Positions 1 through 9,179 of a stretch of 64,000 nucleotides of DNA are shown piece by piece. The translations under genes were made by a program, and so were the position numbers. Every line of letters begins with the position of its first letter. Within the stretch, counting starts at the first letter, position 1. Location: the NCBI RefSeq assembly GCF_003014555.1, contig NZ_PYGE01000014.1:62001-126000 (forward strand). The letters run 5' to 3'. The stretch comes from Haloactinopolyspora alba. Lineage in GTDB: Bacteria; Actinomycetota; Actinomycetes; Jiangellales; Jiangellaceae. Below the pieces are notes generated by a model, which saw only the letters and a program-made list of their open reading frames with translations, ran no database searches and was not told the origin of the DNA.

Positions 1-1
1 C

Positions 2-274
2 TCCTACGGCGCGTCGTCGACGGCCAAGCGCGACGTGCGCGGGTCCAACGCCGTGCAGTGGCGCATGATCCGCGACGCCCTCGACGACGGCTGCGAGGTC
101 TACGACCTGCGTGGCATCACCGACACGCTGCGCGAGGACGACCCGCACGCCGGCCTGATCCGGTTCAAGCTCGGCACCGGCGGGGAGGTCGTCGAGTACG
201 TCGGCGAGTGGGACCTGCCGATCTCACGGGTGCTGTACTCGGCGTTCGACCTGTACATGAAGCGGCGGAGCTGA
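2..274 (+). CDS. FemX-type peptidoglycan bridge transferase, C-terminal fragment
   Basis: The reading frame is open from the window edge, so only the last 90 residues are present. The visible part (SYGASSTAKRD..., NAVQWRMIRDA, YDLRGI, RFKLGTGG, ending in a short basic tail) matches the C-terminal end of the FemABX family, which adds amino acids from aminoacyl-tRNA to the stem peptide of lipid II at the inner face of the membrane. The next gene starts 5 bases after the stop and is alanine-racemase-like; this femX-racemase pair is familiar from other actinomycetes. The substrate amino acid cannot be read from this fragment. Confidence 0.8.
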   Translation, partial: SYGASSTAKRDVRGSNAVQWRMIRDALDDGCEVYDLRGITDTLREDDPHAGLIRFKLGTGGEVVEYVGEWDLPISRVLYSAFDLYMKRRS

Positions 275-279
275 CACCC

Positions 280-1350
280 GTGCCCCTGACACTGCACATC
301 GACACTCCCCGCTGGCGAGAGCACGTACGCGACCGGCTCGCCGACCCGTCCGGTCCCGACGACGGCACGGCCGCGGTCCGCGTGGTGCCGGTCACCAAGG
401 GCAACGGATACGGCTTCGGCAACGGCCTGCTCGCCGCCGAGGCCGCCGCGGCGGACGTGCCGACGCTGGCCGTGGGGACCTCCGACGAGGTCGAGACGGT
501 CAGGCGCGCGTTCGACGGTGACGTCCTGGTCCTGGCTCCGTTGCGGCCGTGGGACGCCGCCACCGCTGACGACCGGGTCGTGCGCACCGTCTCACGGGTC
601 GAGGATCTGCGCCGCCTCGCCGCGGCCGGCGGCCGCCCGCGGGTCGTCATCGAGCTGCTGACCAGCATGCGCAGGCACGGGGTCGCACTGGCGGACCTGC
701 CCGAGGCGCTCACCGCCTGCGAGCCGCTGCGGGTCGAGGGGTTCGCGTTGCACCTGCCACTCGCCGGCCAGCACGGCGCCGAGGCACGGTCCCTGGCCGA
801 GCAGGCGTTCGCCGCGGCCGGCGAGCACGGGCCGGACGTACCGCGCCGGCTCTGGGTCAGTCACCTGTCCGCCGCCGAGGCCGCCGACCTGGCGCGGCGG
901 ACGGCCGCGGACGTGAACCTGCGTGTGGGTACCGCGTTGTGGCTGGGCGATCGCGCTGCGCTGACCGCCCGTGCCACCGTCATCGACGTGCACGACGTCC
1001 GCAGGGGCGACACGTTCGGCTACCGGCAACGACGGGCACGGCGCGACGGCACGGTGGCCGTGGTGGCCGGCGGGACGGCGCACGGGGTCGCGCTCGAGGC
1101 ACCGACACCGGCGACGGGTGTGCGCCAGCGCGCGGTCGCCCTGGCGAAGGGCGGGCTGGAGTCGGCGGGACGCGCCCTGTCGCCGTTCCGGGTCGCCGGA
1201 CGGCAGCGCTGGTTCGCCGAGCCGCCGCACATGCAGTGCTCGATGATCTGGCTTCCCGGCGGGGTCGAGGTCCCTGCCGTGGGCGACGAGGTCGACGTCG
1301 ACGTCAGGTTCACCATCACGCACGTCGACCGGATCGCCTGGGACGGGTGA
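280..1350 (+). CDS. alanine racemase-like PLP protein
   Basis: 356 residues from a GTG start placed right behind the femX-like stop. The N-terminal part is an alanine racemase-type TIM barrel: VTKGNGYGFG near residue 40 carries the lysine expected to bind pyridoxal phosphate. The end contains a racemase C-terminal-type segment (RRGDTFGYRQRR, GGTAHGVAL). It is close to the usual length of the family. An open frame continues upstream of 280 but runs through the femX gene and is not real. Coupling to femX suggests a role in cell-wall precursor metabolism, but alanine racemase activity is not certain: the family includes paralogues acting on other amino acids, and this is probably not the only racemase of the organism. 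Confidence 0.75.
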   Translation: MPLTLHIDTPRWREHVRDRLADPSGPDDGTAAVRVVPVTKGNGYGFGNGLLAAEAAAADVPTLAVGTSDEVETVRRAFDGDVLVLAPLRPWDAATADDRVVRTVSRVEDLRRLAAAGGRPRVVIELLTSMRRHGVALADLPEALTACEPLRVEGFALHLPLAGQHGAEARSLAEQAFAAAGEHGPDVPRRLWVSHLSAAEAADLARRTAADVNLRVGTALWLGDRAALTARATVIDVHDVRRGDTFGYRQRRARRDGTVAVVAGGTAHGVALEAPTPATGVRQRAVALAKGGLESAGRALSPFRVAGRQRWFAEPPHMQCSMIWLPGGVEVPAVGDEVDVDVRFTITHVDRIAWDG

Positions 1351-1407
1351 GCACCGGGCGCTCGACCACGAGATCCGCGGCGCCGGCGCTGGATCGGACC
1401 GGGCGGG

Positions 1408-2616
1408 TCAACCGGCCCAGCGGCCGGTGAGGAACGCCGCGGCCCACACCACCATCAGCGGCCCGCTGACCGCGAGATAGGCCCACAGGACCCATCGACG
1501 TCGAGCCGCCAGCACGGCGATGCCCACCCACAACGGCCACCACAACAGCGTCGCGCGGGGAACCGAGAAGTACCAGGTGGACGTGCCGAACGCGACGACC
1601 TGCAGACCCACCCAGGTGGCCTCGCCCCAACGGCGCCACCACAGCATCGCGACCGTCACCACGACCCCGACCAGCATCGCGACGATCTCGGCGCGGAACA
1701 TCCAGGCGAAACCGGGCGACTGGGTGCCGCCGAACGCGGCCTCCCAGGTCCGGTCGAACGACGCCCACGGTGTGGTGAACTCCCGGTTCCATCCCTCGGA
1801 CTGCGCGTGCAGCCAGCGGAGCCAATCTCCCGAGCGCTGCTGCAGGTACAGCGACCACGCCAGCAACGGGACGGCGGGCAGGAACAGCCAGCCGAATCCG
1901 GACCAGCGCCACCGCGGCGTCGCGGCCTCGTCGTCACCGGTACCGCTGCTGCGCCGCGTCACCAGCCAGTGCACGACGATCGCCGCCGCCAGGAACACCC
2001 CGCTGACCCGCACCGTGCACGACAACGCCGTCAGCACACCAGCGGCCAGCCAGTGGTCACGACGGGCGGCGAGCCACGCGGGCAGCGCGAACGCGAGGAA
2101 CAGCGCCTCGGTGTACGGCGCGGCGAGGAACACCGCGGACGGCGCCGTCACCCAGACCAACACCGCCAGCCGGCCGACCCGGCGGCCACCGTCCAGCGCG
2201 CCGATACGTCCCATCGCGACCGCCGCGACCGCGCCGGCCACCAGCGAGACCAGCAGCCCGGCAAGGACGTGGCGCATGCCCACCGCGTTGCCGAGCCAGA
2301 GCAACGCGGGAAAGCCCGGGAAGAATGCTTCGTTCGGCACGCCGGTGGGCTGACCGCCGTAACCGTGCAGGGCGATACCCCAGTAGTGGTGGAAATCCCA
2401 CTGCCGCCACCGGTCCAGCGCCGGGACGACACCCTGGCCCTGGGTGGCGAACATCCACCCGGTCGTACCGGCGATCACCCAGATCGAGACCCTGCTGGCC
2501 AGCCAGACGCCCAGCGCGTCCAGATCCACACCGCGCAGCCGCCGCAGCACGCGCTGCGGCATGCGTCCGCCTATGCCACCCGGGCTGCCGCGGTCCGCCG
2601 GGACCGACGTCGTCAC
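1408..2616 (-). CDS. PIG-V-like membrane mannosyltransferase
   Basis: 402-residue polytopic membrane protein. It starts with a short cytoplasmic stretch and then has about nine hydrophobic segments. An early loop with WDFHHYWGIALHGYG and FFPGFPALL is the signature region of PIG-V/GPI-mannosyltransferase-2-like proteins, lipid-linked sugar transferases of the GT-C fold that use a polyprenyl-phosphate donor outside the membrane. The ATG overlaps the stop of the upstream gene by 4 bases, so it is translationally coupled to another predicted GT-C enzyme. Actinomycetes use such enzymes to decorate lipoglycans or secreted proteins. Donor and acceptor cannot be deduced. Confidence 0.7.
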   Translation of the reverse strand: MTTSVPADRGSPGGIGGRMPQRVLRRLRGVDLDALGVWLASRVSIWVIAGTTGWMFATQGQGVVPALDRWRQWDFHHYWGIALHGYGGQPTGVPNEAFFPGFPALLWLGNAVGMRHVLAGLLVSLVAGAVAAVAMGRIGALDGGRRVGRLAVLVWVTAPSAVFLAAPYTEALFLAFALPAWLAARRDHWLAAGVLTALSCTVRVSGVFLAAAIVVHWLVTRRSSGTGDDEAATPRWRWSGFGWLFLPAVPLLAWSLYLQQRSGDWLRWLHAQSEGWNREFTTPWASFDRTWEAAFGGTQSPGFAWMFRAEIVAMLVGVVVTVAMLWWRRWGEATWVGLQVVAFGTSTWYFSVPRATLLWWPLWVGIAVLAARRRWVLWAYLAVSGPLMVVWAAAFLTGRWAG

Positions 2617-4013
2617 GTCGCCACCGCCGTCCGCTCACCCGGCCGTGACGGCGTCGTGAACGGCCGGACCGGGTCGCGGCCCGGACGGAGCACGTCACGG
2701 ACGACCACCCCCACCAGCCACAGCAACGCCGCCACGCGAAGCACGATCAACCACGCGTAGCTCTGCCCGGAGACCAGGACGTTCTCCGGGTCGAAGAGAC
2801 CGGCGAGATACCACCACACGCCCACCACGTACGCGACCTCGACCACCTGCCAGATCGCCAGGTCCCGCACCCGGGGCCGGGCGAGCGCCGCCAGCGGCAG
2901 CAACCACAACGAGTACTGCGGCGACCACACTTTGTTGACCAGCAGGAACGCCGCCACCGCGAGGAAGGCCAACTGCGCGAGCCGTGGCGGCTCCGGCGAG
3001 GCGAGCGCCAGCGCGACGATGAGCACCAGCGCGAACACGCCCCCGCCGAGAACCAGCGGGTCGATCTCGTCCGGCAGCACGCCCGGCCACAGCAGATCGG
3101 CCGCGTACCAGGTGGACCCGAAGTCGGCCGACCGCTCGGCGTTGAACTCGAAGAACATCCGCCACCCGTCGGGCGCCCACAGCACCACCGGCAGGTTCAC
3201 CGCGCCCCACGCGACGATCGCGGAGGCGAACGTCAGGACCGTGTCACGCAACGCGGCACGGCGTTCCGGATCCCGCAGCGCGACCAGCAGGATCGGGCCG
3301 AGCAGCAGGACCGGGTACAGCTTCACGGCGGCCCCGAGCCCGATCAGCACGCCGGCCGCCACCGGTCGCTCGCGCGTCCACGCCAGGATCGCCAGAGCGG
3401 CGAGCGCCACCGCCAGAAGGTCCCAGTTGATCGTGGCGCTGAGCAGCAGCAACGGGGATGCGGCGAACAGCATCCCGTCCCAGGGCCGCCGTGGCACCGT
3501 CCGCGACGTCGCGACCACGACGACCAGCGCGCACAGGGCCATCAGCGCGGCAGTGAGGTCGAAGAACCTCCGGCTCTCCGCGACGGCCGCCTCGGCTCGG
3601 CCGGCCTCGGCCGCGACGTCGCTCACGGCACCGAGCGCGTCGACCCCGTACGCCGTGGCCTGCATGACCGCACCGGTCAGAACCGGATACTCCAGGGAAG
3701 CCTCGCGGTAGGCGAGTTGATCGTCGGCGAATCCGCGTTCGCGGTACAGGAACGCCACGTCGCTGTAGCACAACGACGTCCACATCGAGCGGTCCGAGCG
3801 GTCGGCCCACCCGTCGGACCGACACGGCTGGTCGGCCACGAAGCCCAGCGCCACCGTCACGCTCGCCACGGCCAACGCGATCCGCAACGGCGTCCACCAG
3901 CGACGTGCCGGCGCCGCTCGCCGCCCGACCGGCCCGCCGATCCACTCACTGGCCGCGGCGACCGTCGGATCGTCGCGGCTCGGTGTCGCGATCGGGTCGG
4001 TCATCGGCGCCAT
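2613..4013 (-). CDS. GT87-family (DUF2029) polyprenyl-phosphate mannosyltransferase-like protein
   Basis: 466 residues, one N-terminal membrane segment after about 45 cytoplasmic residues, then a periplasmic loop (CRSDGWADRSDRSMW, CYSDVAFLYRERG, EYPVLTGAVM) and about nine more membrane helices. The motifs LEYPVLTG, ATINWDLLAVAL and VKLYPVLLL are typical of the GT87/DUF2029 family, which includes mycobacterial enzymes that extend lipomannan from polyprenyl-phosphate-mannose. It is the first gene of a two-gene unit with the PIG-V-like gene (4-base overlap). An acceptor in the cell envelope is likely; its identity is unknown. Confidence 0.75.
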   Translation of the reverse strand: MAPMTDPIATPSRDDPTVAAASEWIGGPVGRRAAPARRWWTPLRIALAVASVTVALGFVADQPCRSDGWADRSDRSMWTSLCYSDVAFLYRERGFADDQLAYREASLEYPVLTGAVMQATAYGVDALGAVSDVAAEAGRAEAAVAESRRFFDLTAALMALCALVVVVATSRTVPRRPWDGMLFAASPLLLLSATINWDLLAVALAALAILAWTRERPVAAGVLIGLGAAVKLYPVLLLGPILLVALRDPERRAALRDTVLTFASAIVAWGAVNLPVVLWAPDGWRMFFEFNAERSADFGSTWYAADLLWPGVLPDEIDPLVLGGGVFALVLIVALALASPEPPRLAQLAFLAVAAFLLVNKVWSPQYSLWLLPLAALARPRVRDLAIWQVVEVAYVVGVWWYLAGLFDPENVLVSGQSYAWLIVLRVAALLWLVGVVVRDVLRPGRDPVRPFTTPSRPGERTAVAT

Positions 4014-4079
4014 GGTGCCTCACCGGTTCGCCGCCTCGGCATACGGCCCGTCCGAGCTGCGCTCGGACGCCGCGGACCG

Positions 4080-6656
4080 CTACCCCCACTCGGTGCCGGT
4101 GTCGGATCCGGTGTCAGTGCCGGTGTCGGATCCGGTGTCAGTGCCGTCCTCGGTCCCGGTGTCCGCACCGGTGTCGGTGCCGCCCTCGGTGCCACCCTCA
4201 CCCCACTGGCCGCCGGTCTCGTTCCCACCGGTCTGGTCGCCACCAGTCTGGTCGCCACCGGTCTCGTCGCCACCGGTCTCGTCGCCACCGGTCTCGTCGC
4301 CACCAGTCTCGTCGCCACCAGTCTCGTCGCCACCAGTCTCGTCGCCACCGGTCTCGTCGCCACCGGTCTCGTCGCCACCGGTCTCGTCGCCGCCAGTCTC
4401 GTCGCCGCCAGTCTGGTCGCCGCCGGTCTCGTCGCCACCGGTCTCGTCCCCGCCGGTCTCATCGCCCGACTCGTCACCGGACTCGTCCTCCCCTGGTGGC
4501 GTCGGCTCGTCGGTCGGCGTGGGTGTGGGCGTGGGCGAGGGGTTGACCGCCTCACCGACGTCGGCGCGCTCGGGGAACTCCTCGGCCTCGGTCCCCTCGA
4601 GAGCGGCTTTCATGAACGCCGTCCAGGTCCGGGCCGGGTACTCGCCGGCGAAGAAGGTCTCCATGCCCGCGACCCCGTCGAGAGTCACGGTACCGCCCGT
4701 CTCGCCGGAGCCGCGGAAGTACACGACCGAGGCCGCCAACTGTGGCGTGAAGCCGGAAAACCACGCGGTCAGGTCCTCATGTGTGCCGGTCTTGCCCGCG
4801 GAGGGCCGGCCGAGCTCGCGTGCGGCCTGGCCGCTGCCGTTCTCGCCCTCGACGACCTGGCGCATGGCGTAGGTGGTGTCCGCGACGACATCCGGGTCGA
4901 GCACGCTCTGCGTCTGCGGGTCCGCCTCGTAGCGCACGTTGCCGCCGGGAGCGGTGACCGAGCGCACCGTGTACCAGTCTGCGTGCCTGCCGCCGGCGGC
5001 GAGCGTGGCGTACGCCTCGGCCATGTCGACCGCCGGTGTGGGCGCGATACCGATCGAGACCCTGGGGTTGTGCCGCAGATCGTCGGTGTCCTGGTCCGGC
5101 GGCGGTATCGGCAGTCCGGCGGACTCCATGGTCTCGACGACCTTGTCCGGTCCGACCTGCATGGTCATGTCGACATAGGCGGTGTTGATGGACTGCTCGG
5201 TGGCCTGGATCAGGTCCACCGGCCCGCCGTACTCCGTGTCGTTCTGGTTGTGGACGGGAGGACCGAGGCTCGGGTCCTCCAGCGTGTTACCGGAGTACCG
5301 GCTCTCCAGCGAGATGCCCTGCTTCAGCGCGGTGGCCAGGGCGAACGGCTTGACGCTTGAGCCGCCCTGCACCGCACCGTCGACGGCGTCGTTGAACGGG
5401 CGCTTCACGAAGTCGGGCCCGCCGTACATCGCGACCACGCCACCGTCGCCCGGATCGACCGCGGCGAGGCCGATGCGCAACTGATCGGCGTTCTCGGTGG
5501 GCCTCTCGTTCCTGACCGCCTTGAGCGCCGCGGCCTGCGCCTTGCGTTCGAAGGTCGTCACGATCCGCAGCCCGCCGGTGTCGAGCTCGTTCTCGGTGAA
5601 CCCTTGGTCCAGCAGCTCGTTGCGCACCAGGTCGAGCAGGTATCCGTTCGGCCCGCCGTACATGTTCGTCTTCTGCTCGGGCAACACGGCCGGAGGCTTG
5701 ACCTTCTCCGCCTTGGCGGGTTCGAGAGTGCCCATCTCCACCATGCCGTCGAGGACGTAGTCGACACGCCCCCTGAACCGCTCGGCGTTCTGCTTGCCGA
5801 GCGTGGGGTCGTAGCGCGCCGGCGAGCGCAGGATCGACGCCAGACCCGCACACTGCGACAGGTTCAGCTCCGACACCGGCTTGCCGAAGTACGCCTTCGA
5901 CGCCGTCTGCACGCCGTAGGTGCCGCGGCCGAACCAGATCGTGTTCAGGTACGAGGCGAGGATGTCGTCCTTGTCCAGCTGGCGGTCGATCTTGACCGAG
6001 ATGAACAGCTCCTTCACCTTGCGGGTGACGGTCTGCTCGTGCGTGAGGTAGTAGTTCTTGACGTACTGCTGGGTGATGGTCGAGGCACCACCGCCCTCGG
6101 CGGAGCCGCTGTTGCGGACGTAGTCGATGCTCGCCTGGATCGTGCGCAACGGGTTGAAGCCGCTGTTCTCGTAGAACGTGCGATCCTCCGCGGCCACGAC
6201 GGCGTCCTGGCACGTCTGCGGGATGGCCGATATGTCGACGGTCTCGCGGTCCTGGCTGCTGAACCTGCCCAGCTCGGTCTTGCCGTCGCTCCAGTAGACG
6301 ATGGTCGACTCGGAGCGGGCGAAGTCGTTCGGCGCCGGAACGTCGGTCATCGCGTAGGCGATGCTGACGCCCGCGAGGACCGCGAGGACCATCCCGAGGA
6401 AGTACAGCGTGAACGCCTTCAGGGAGACGAACTTGCGCCATCCGCGGCGTCGGCGCTTCGCGCTCCTGCCGCCGGCCGCGTACCGACGCGCCGTCCGCCC
6501 GCCCGCACTCGACGACGGGTCGGTCCCGGACTGCGCCGTCTCACGCGGCGTGGCACCTCGGCCGGCACGGTCACCCGCGCGGCGTCGCCCTTGATTGGTC
6601 ACGTGGTTCTCGGTCGGGTCGGGGACAGGAGCACGGTGTTGCGCATCGTCAGGCAC
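4080..6656 (-). CDS. bifunctional class A penicillin-binding protein with repeat tail
   Basis: 858 residues. A basic cytoplasmic N terminus is followed by one membrane anchor (about residues 80-102). The GT51 glycosyltransferase domain has the catalytic EDRTFYEN (E157) and ITQQYVKNYY. The transpeptidase domain has the active serine in GGSSVKPF (about 435), SINTAY and AGKTGT (about 620). It polymerises and cross-links peptidoglycan outside the membrane. After residue 700 a low-complexity acidic tail contains 17 copies of a D-E-T-G-G unit and then TD/GS repeats. The GTG start follows a CAGGG; a second in-frame GTG 18 codons later is possible. The place next to PadR and ino1 matches the penicillin-binding protein near the Streptomyces origin. 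Confidence 0.9.
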   Translation of the reverse strand: MPDDAQHRAPVPDPTENHVTNQGRRRAGDRAGRGATPRETAQSGTDPSSSAGGRTARRYAAGGRSAKRRRRGWRKFVSLKAFTLYFLGMVLAVLAGVSIAYAMTDVPAPNDFARSESTIVYWSDGKTELGRFSSQDRETVDISAIPQTCQDAVVAAEDRTFYENSGFNPLRTIQASIDYVRNSGSAEGGGASTITQQYVKNYYLTHEQTVTRKVKELFISVKIDRQLDKDDILASYLNTIWFGRGTYGVQTASKAYFGKPVSELNLSQCAGLASILRSPARYDPTLGKQNAERFRGRVDYVLDGMVEMGTLEPAKAEKVKPPAVLPEQKTNMYGGPNGYLLDLVRNELLDQGFTENELDTGGLRIVTTFERKAQAAALKAVRNERPTENADQLRIGLAAVDPGDGGVVAMYGGPDFVKRPFNDAVDGAVQGGSSVKPFALATALKQGISLESRYSGNTLEDPSLGPPVHNQNDTEYGGPVDLIQATEQSINTAYVDMTMQVGPDKVVETMESAGLPIPPPDQDTDDLRHNPRVSIGIAPTPAVDMAEAYATLAAGGRHADWYTVRSVTAPGGNVRYEADPQTQSVLDPDVVADTTYAMRQVVEGENGSGQAARELGRPSAGKTGTHEDLTAWFSGFTPQLAASVVYFRGSGETGGTVTLDGVAGMETFFAGEYPARTWTAFMKAALEGTEAEEFPERADVGEAVNPSPTPTPTPTDEPTPPGEDESGDESGDETGGDETGGDETGGDQTGGDETGGDETGGDETGGDETGGDETGGDETGGDETGGDETGGDETGGDETGGDQTGGDQTGGNETGGQWGEGGTEGGTDTGADTGTEDGTDTGSDTGTDTGSDTGTEWG
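4212..4466 (-). repeat. 15-bp tandem repeat encoding D-E-T-G-G units in the PBP tail
   Basis: Seventeen consecutive 15-base units encode DETGG with occasional DQTGG and NETGG. Downstream (about 4096-4145) a second, 24-base repeat encodes a TDTGSDTG-type unit. Both lie in frame at the C-terminal end of the class A penicillin-binding protein, so copy-number change by slippage would keep the frame. Confidence 0.9.
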
Positions 6657-6816
6657 CCCTGACAGACGCAGAGCCTACGACGACCAACGTCCGGGACGTC
6701 ATTTCCGCTCCTTCGCTCCGCGTCACACACCTCGCCAACGGTAAGCCCGAAAGCTCCCGAGGGCTCGGGTGTTGCACGCCACACCTCGGACACTCTATCG
6801 TCTGGAGCTATCATCG

Positions 6817-6839
6817 CGATGTATCAGTTCGATACATCG
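6817..6839. promoter_or_regulatory. PadR-type operator palindrome
   Basis: CGATGTATC and GATACATCG form a perfect 9-base inverted repeat around AGTTC. It contains the ATGT...ACAT core known for PadR-family regulators and lies 29 bases before the start of the padR gene, between it and the divergent penicillin-binding protein gene. Autoregulation is the simplest reading. Confidence 0.75.
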
Positions 6840-6868
6840 GCTCGAGACGGTACAGAGGAGCGTACTTC

Positions 6869-7525
6869 GTGGGCAGGCGTGCCGAGGCGTTGGAACTGGC
6901 CGTACTCGGCCTGCTCCATGACGCGCCGATGCACGGCTACGAGCTGCGCAAACGGGTGAACGCACTGCTCGGGTGGGGTCGCGCGTTCTCGTACGGCACG
7001 CTGTATCCGACCCTGAAGGACATGGTCCGGCGGAACTACCTCGCCGAGGACGAGGCCGTCACCGACGTCACCTCCCAAGCCGCCCCACCTCGCGGTGGCC
7101 GTCGCGGCAAGGTCGTCTACAAGCTCACCCCGGAGGGCAAGGAACGCTTCGCCGACCTGCTCTCCGAGACCGGGCCGTCGGCGTGGGACGACGAACACTT
7201 CGGCGTGCACTTCGCGTTCTTCGGGCGCGCCGACGCCGATACCCGGATGCGGATCCTGCTGGGACGCCGCAGCCGGCTACAGGAGCGCCTCGACCACTTC
7301 CGTTCCTCGCTCTCTCGCACCCGGGAACGGCTCGACGCGTACACGCTGGAGCTGCAGCGGCACGGGCTCGAGTCCGTGGAACGCGAGGTCAACTGGCTCG
7401 ACGACCTGATCAACGCGGAGCGGCGTTCGATCGAGTCCGCAACCACCGCACATTCGCGGGGCGAGCCGCCCCGCACCGAAGCCGGCACGCAGCCGGCGGC
7501 TGCCACTGACGACGAAGGAGAGTAG
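6869..7525 (+). CDS. PadR-family transcriptional regulator
   Basis: 218 residues from a GTG behind a GAGGAG. The N-terminal winged helix is clearly PadR ([38 protein letters not shown]). Residues 110-190 form the helical C-terminal domain of the virulence-activator type used for dimerisation ([22 protein letters not shown]). The last 30 residues are disordered. It stops 5 bases before inositol-phosphate synthase, so both are probably one transcript controlled by the palindrome upstream. The padR-ino1 pair is conserved near the origin of other actinomycetes. The effector is unknown. Confidence 0.9.
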   Translation: MGRRAEALELAVLGLLHDAPMHGYELRKRVNALLGWGRAFSYGTLYPTLKDMVRRNYLAEDEAVTDVTSQAAPPRGGRRGKVVYKLTPEGKERFADLLSETGPSAWDDEHFGVHFAFFGRADADTRMRILLGRRSRLQERLDHFRSSLSRTRERLDAYTLELQRHGLESVEREVNWLDDLINAERRSIESATTAHSRGEPPRTEAGTQPAAATDDEGE

Positions 7526-7530
7526 GGCCG

Positions 7531-8610
7531 ATGAGCTCGGTTCGTGTAGGCATTGTCGGCGTGGGCAACTGCGCCGCGTCACTCGTGCAAGGCGTGCACT
7601 ATTACGCGGACGCCGCCCCGGACACCAAGGTTCCGGGGCTGATGCACGTCCAGTTCGGCGACTACCACATCAGCGACGTCGAGTTCGTCGCCGCGTTCGA
7701 CGTGGACGCCAAGAAGGTGGGCCAGGACCTGTCCGAGGCCATCACCGCCAGCGAGAACAACACCATCAAGATCTGCGACGTCCCGCCGACGGGCGTCACC
7801 GTCCAGCGTGGCCACACGCTGGACGGGCTGGGCCAGTACTACCGCGAGACCATCACCGAGGCCGACAGCGACCCCGTCGACGTGGTGCAGGCGCTGCGCG
7901 CGGCGGAGGTGGACGTGCTCGTCTGCTACCTGCCGGTGGGCTCGGAGGATGCCGCCAAGTTCTACGCCCAGTGCGCCATCGACGCCGGCGTTGCGTTCGT
8001 CAACGCGCTGCCGGTGTTCATCGCGGGCACCACGGAGTGGGCCGACAAGTTCACCGCGGCGGGCGTGCCGATCGTCGGCGACGACATCAAGTCGCAGATC
8101 GGCGCCACGATCACGCATCGCGTCCTGGCGCGGCTGTTCGAGGACCGCGGCGTCACCGTCGACCGCACGTACCAGCTCAACGTCGGCGGCAACATGGACT
8201 TCAAGAACATGCTCGAGCGCGACCGGCTCGAGTCGAAGAAGGTGTCGAAGACGCAGTCCGTCACGTCTCAGCTGGCCAACGGGCTGGAGGCGCGCAACGT
8301 CCACATCGGGCCGTCGGACTACGTCGAGTGGCTCGACGACCGCAAGTGGGCGTTCATCCGGCTGGAGGGGCGCAACTTCGGCGACGCCCCGGTGAACCTC
8401 GAGTACAAGCTCGAGGTCTGGGACTCGCCGAACTCGGCCGGCATCATCATCGACGCCATCCGCGCCGCGAAGATCGCCAAGGACCGCGGTGTCGGCGGGC
8501 CGATCCTGTCGGCGTCGTCGTACTTCATGAAGTCGCCGCCGGAGCAGTACTCCGACGATCTGTGCCGGTCGAAGGTCGAACAGTTCATCGCAGGAGAGAT
8601 CGAGCGCTGA
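7531..8610 (+). CDS. ino1: inositol-3-phosphate synthase
   Basis: 359 residues, the short actinobacterial form. The enzyme converts glucose 6-phosphate to inositol 3-phosphate with bound NAD, the first step to phosphatidylinositol and mycothiol. The N-terminal dinucleotide-binding motif [16 protein letters not shown], the segment [32 protein letters not shown], and the [11 protein letters not shown] stretch are all family signatures. The start follows GAAGGAGAGTAGGGCCG. It is transcribed with the PadR gene. The end of the gene (GAGATCGAGCGCTGA) is repeated 91 bases downstream. Confidence 0.95.
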   Translation: MSSVRVGIVGVGNCAASLVQGVHYYADAAPDTKVPGLMHVQFGDYHISDVEFVAAFDVDAKKVGQDLSEAITASENNTIKICDVPPTGVTVQRGHTLDGLGQYYRETITEADSDPVDVVQALRAAEVDVLVCYLPVGSEDAAKFYAQCAIDAGVAFVNALPVFIAGTTEWADKFTAAGVPIVGDDIKSQIGATITHRVLARLFEDRGVTVDRTYQLNVGGNMDFKNMLERDRLESKKVSKTQSVTSQLANGLEARNVHIGPSDYVEWLDDRKWAFIRLEGRNFGDAPVNLEYKLEVWDSPNSAGIIIDAIRAAKIAKDRGVGGPILSASSYFMKSPPEQYSDDLCRSKVEQFIAGEIER

Positions 8611-9179
8611 AGGAGCTGCAGCGGAGGTGGTCGGCCGAGGAACGAGTGCCGCCCGCCGAAGCGGAGGCGACGCGCAGCGCGAGCGGAGAGATCGAGCGCT
8701 GAGCGAGCGGAGGTAGCGGCGTCGCGATGCCGGATGATCAGGTGACGTAAACGGCGCGATGGCGTCCAGTTGGTCACCTGATCGTCCGGTATCCACCATT
8801 TGGACACCGCGTGGGGGCCGAACGGTCAGTCCCCACTGGCGCGTGTGCCCCTGTTCGTCCGTTCCCGGCTGAGGAGATGCCCTGAGCACGGCACGCTGTC
8901 CGTCGTGACCGATGACCACCGGCACCGGCGCCGACCCCGACCGTCGACCTCGTCGTGCAAACGGCCCGGGACTCCTCGTCTACCATTTCCGTCATGCTCG
9001 GATGGCTGGCGTATCGAACAACGGTGTTCCATCCATCGGTCGCCTATTGACAGAACGCGGACGGGAAGCAAGCGTCGTCTAGCGGCGCGTGTGCGGCCCG
9101 ACGCACAACGGTGGCCACGAGGAGCCTGTGTCGCTCACCTCAGAGCGGCCACGGGGGACGACAGAGGAAGGAAGCATCG
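8611..9179. other. 569-bp non-coding gap with direct and inverted repeats
   Basis: No convincing gene is present; the short frames here lack ribosome sites and family resemblance. The first 90 bases contain a second copy of the ino1 3' end (8687-8701, GAGATCGAGCGCTGA) embedded in GAGCGG-rich sequence. A long inverted repeat follows at 8730-8789. The rest up to 9179 should hold the promoter of the conservon, which I cannot place precisely. Confidence 0.6.
8730..8789. terminator. 17-bp inverted repeat downstream of ino1
   Basis: Arms 8730-8746 and 8773-8789 pair over 17 bases with one mismatch (CCGGATGATCAGGTGAC against its near complement), enclosing a 26-base loop. There is no T-run. It could end the padR-ino1 transcript or act as an operator; the position 120 bases after the stop fits a factor-independent terminator of the GC-rich type only moderately. 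Confidence 0.45.

Noticed and set aside
4212-4466. Regular repeats that could be taken for a CRISPR array
   Set aside because: Unit is 15 bases without spacers and encodes D-E-T-G-G in frame in the PBP.
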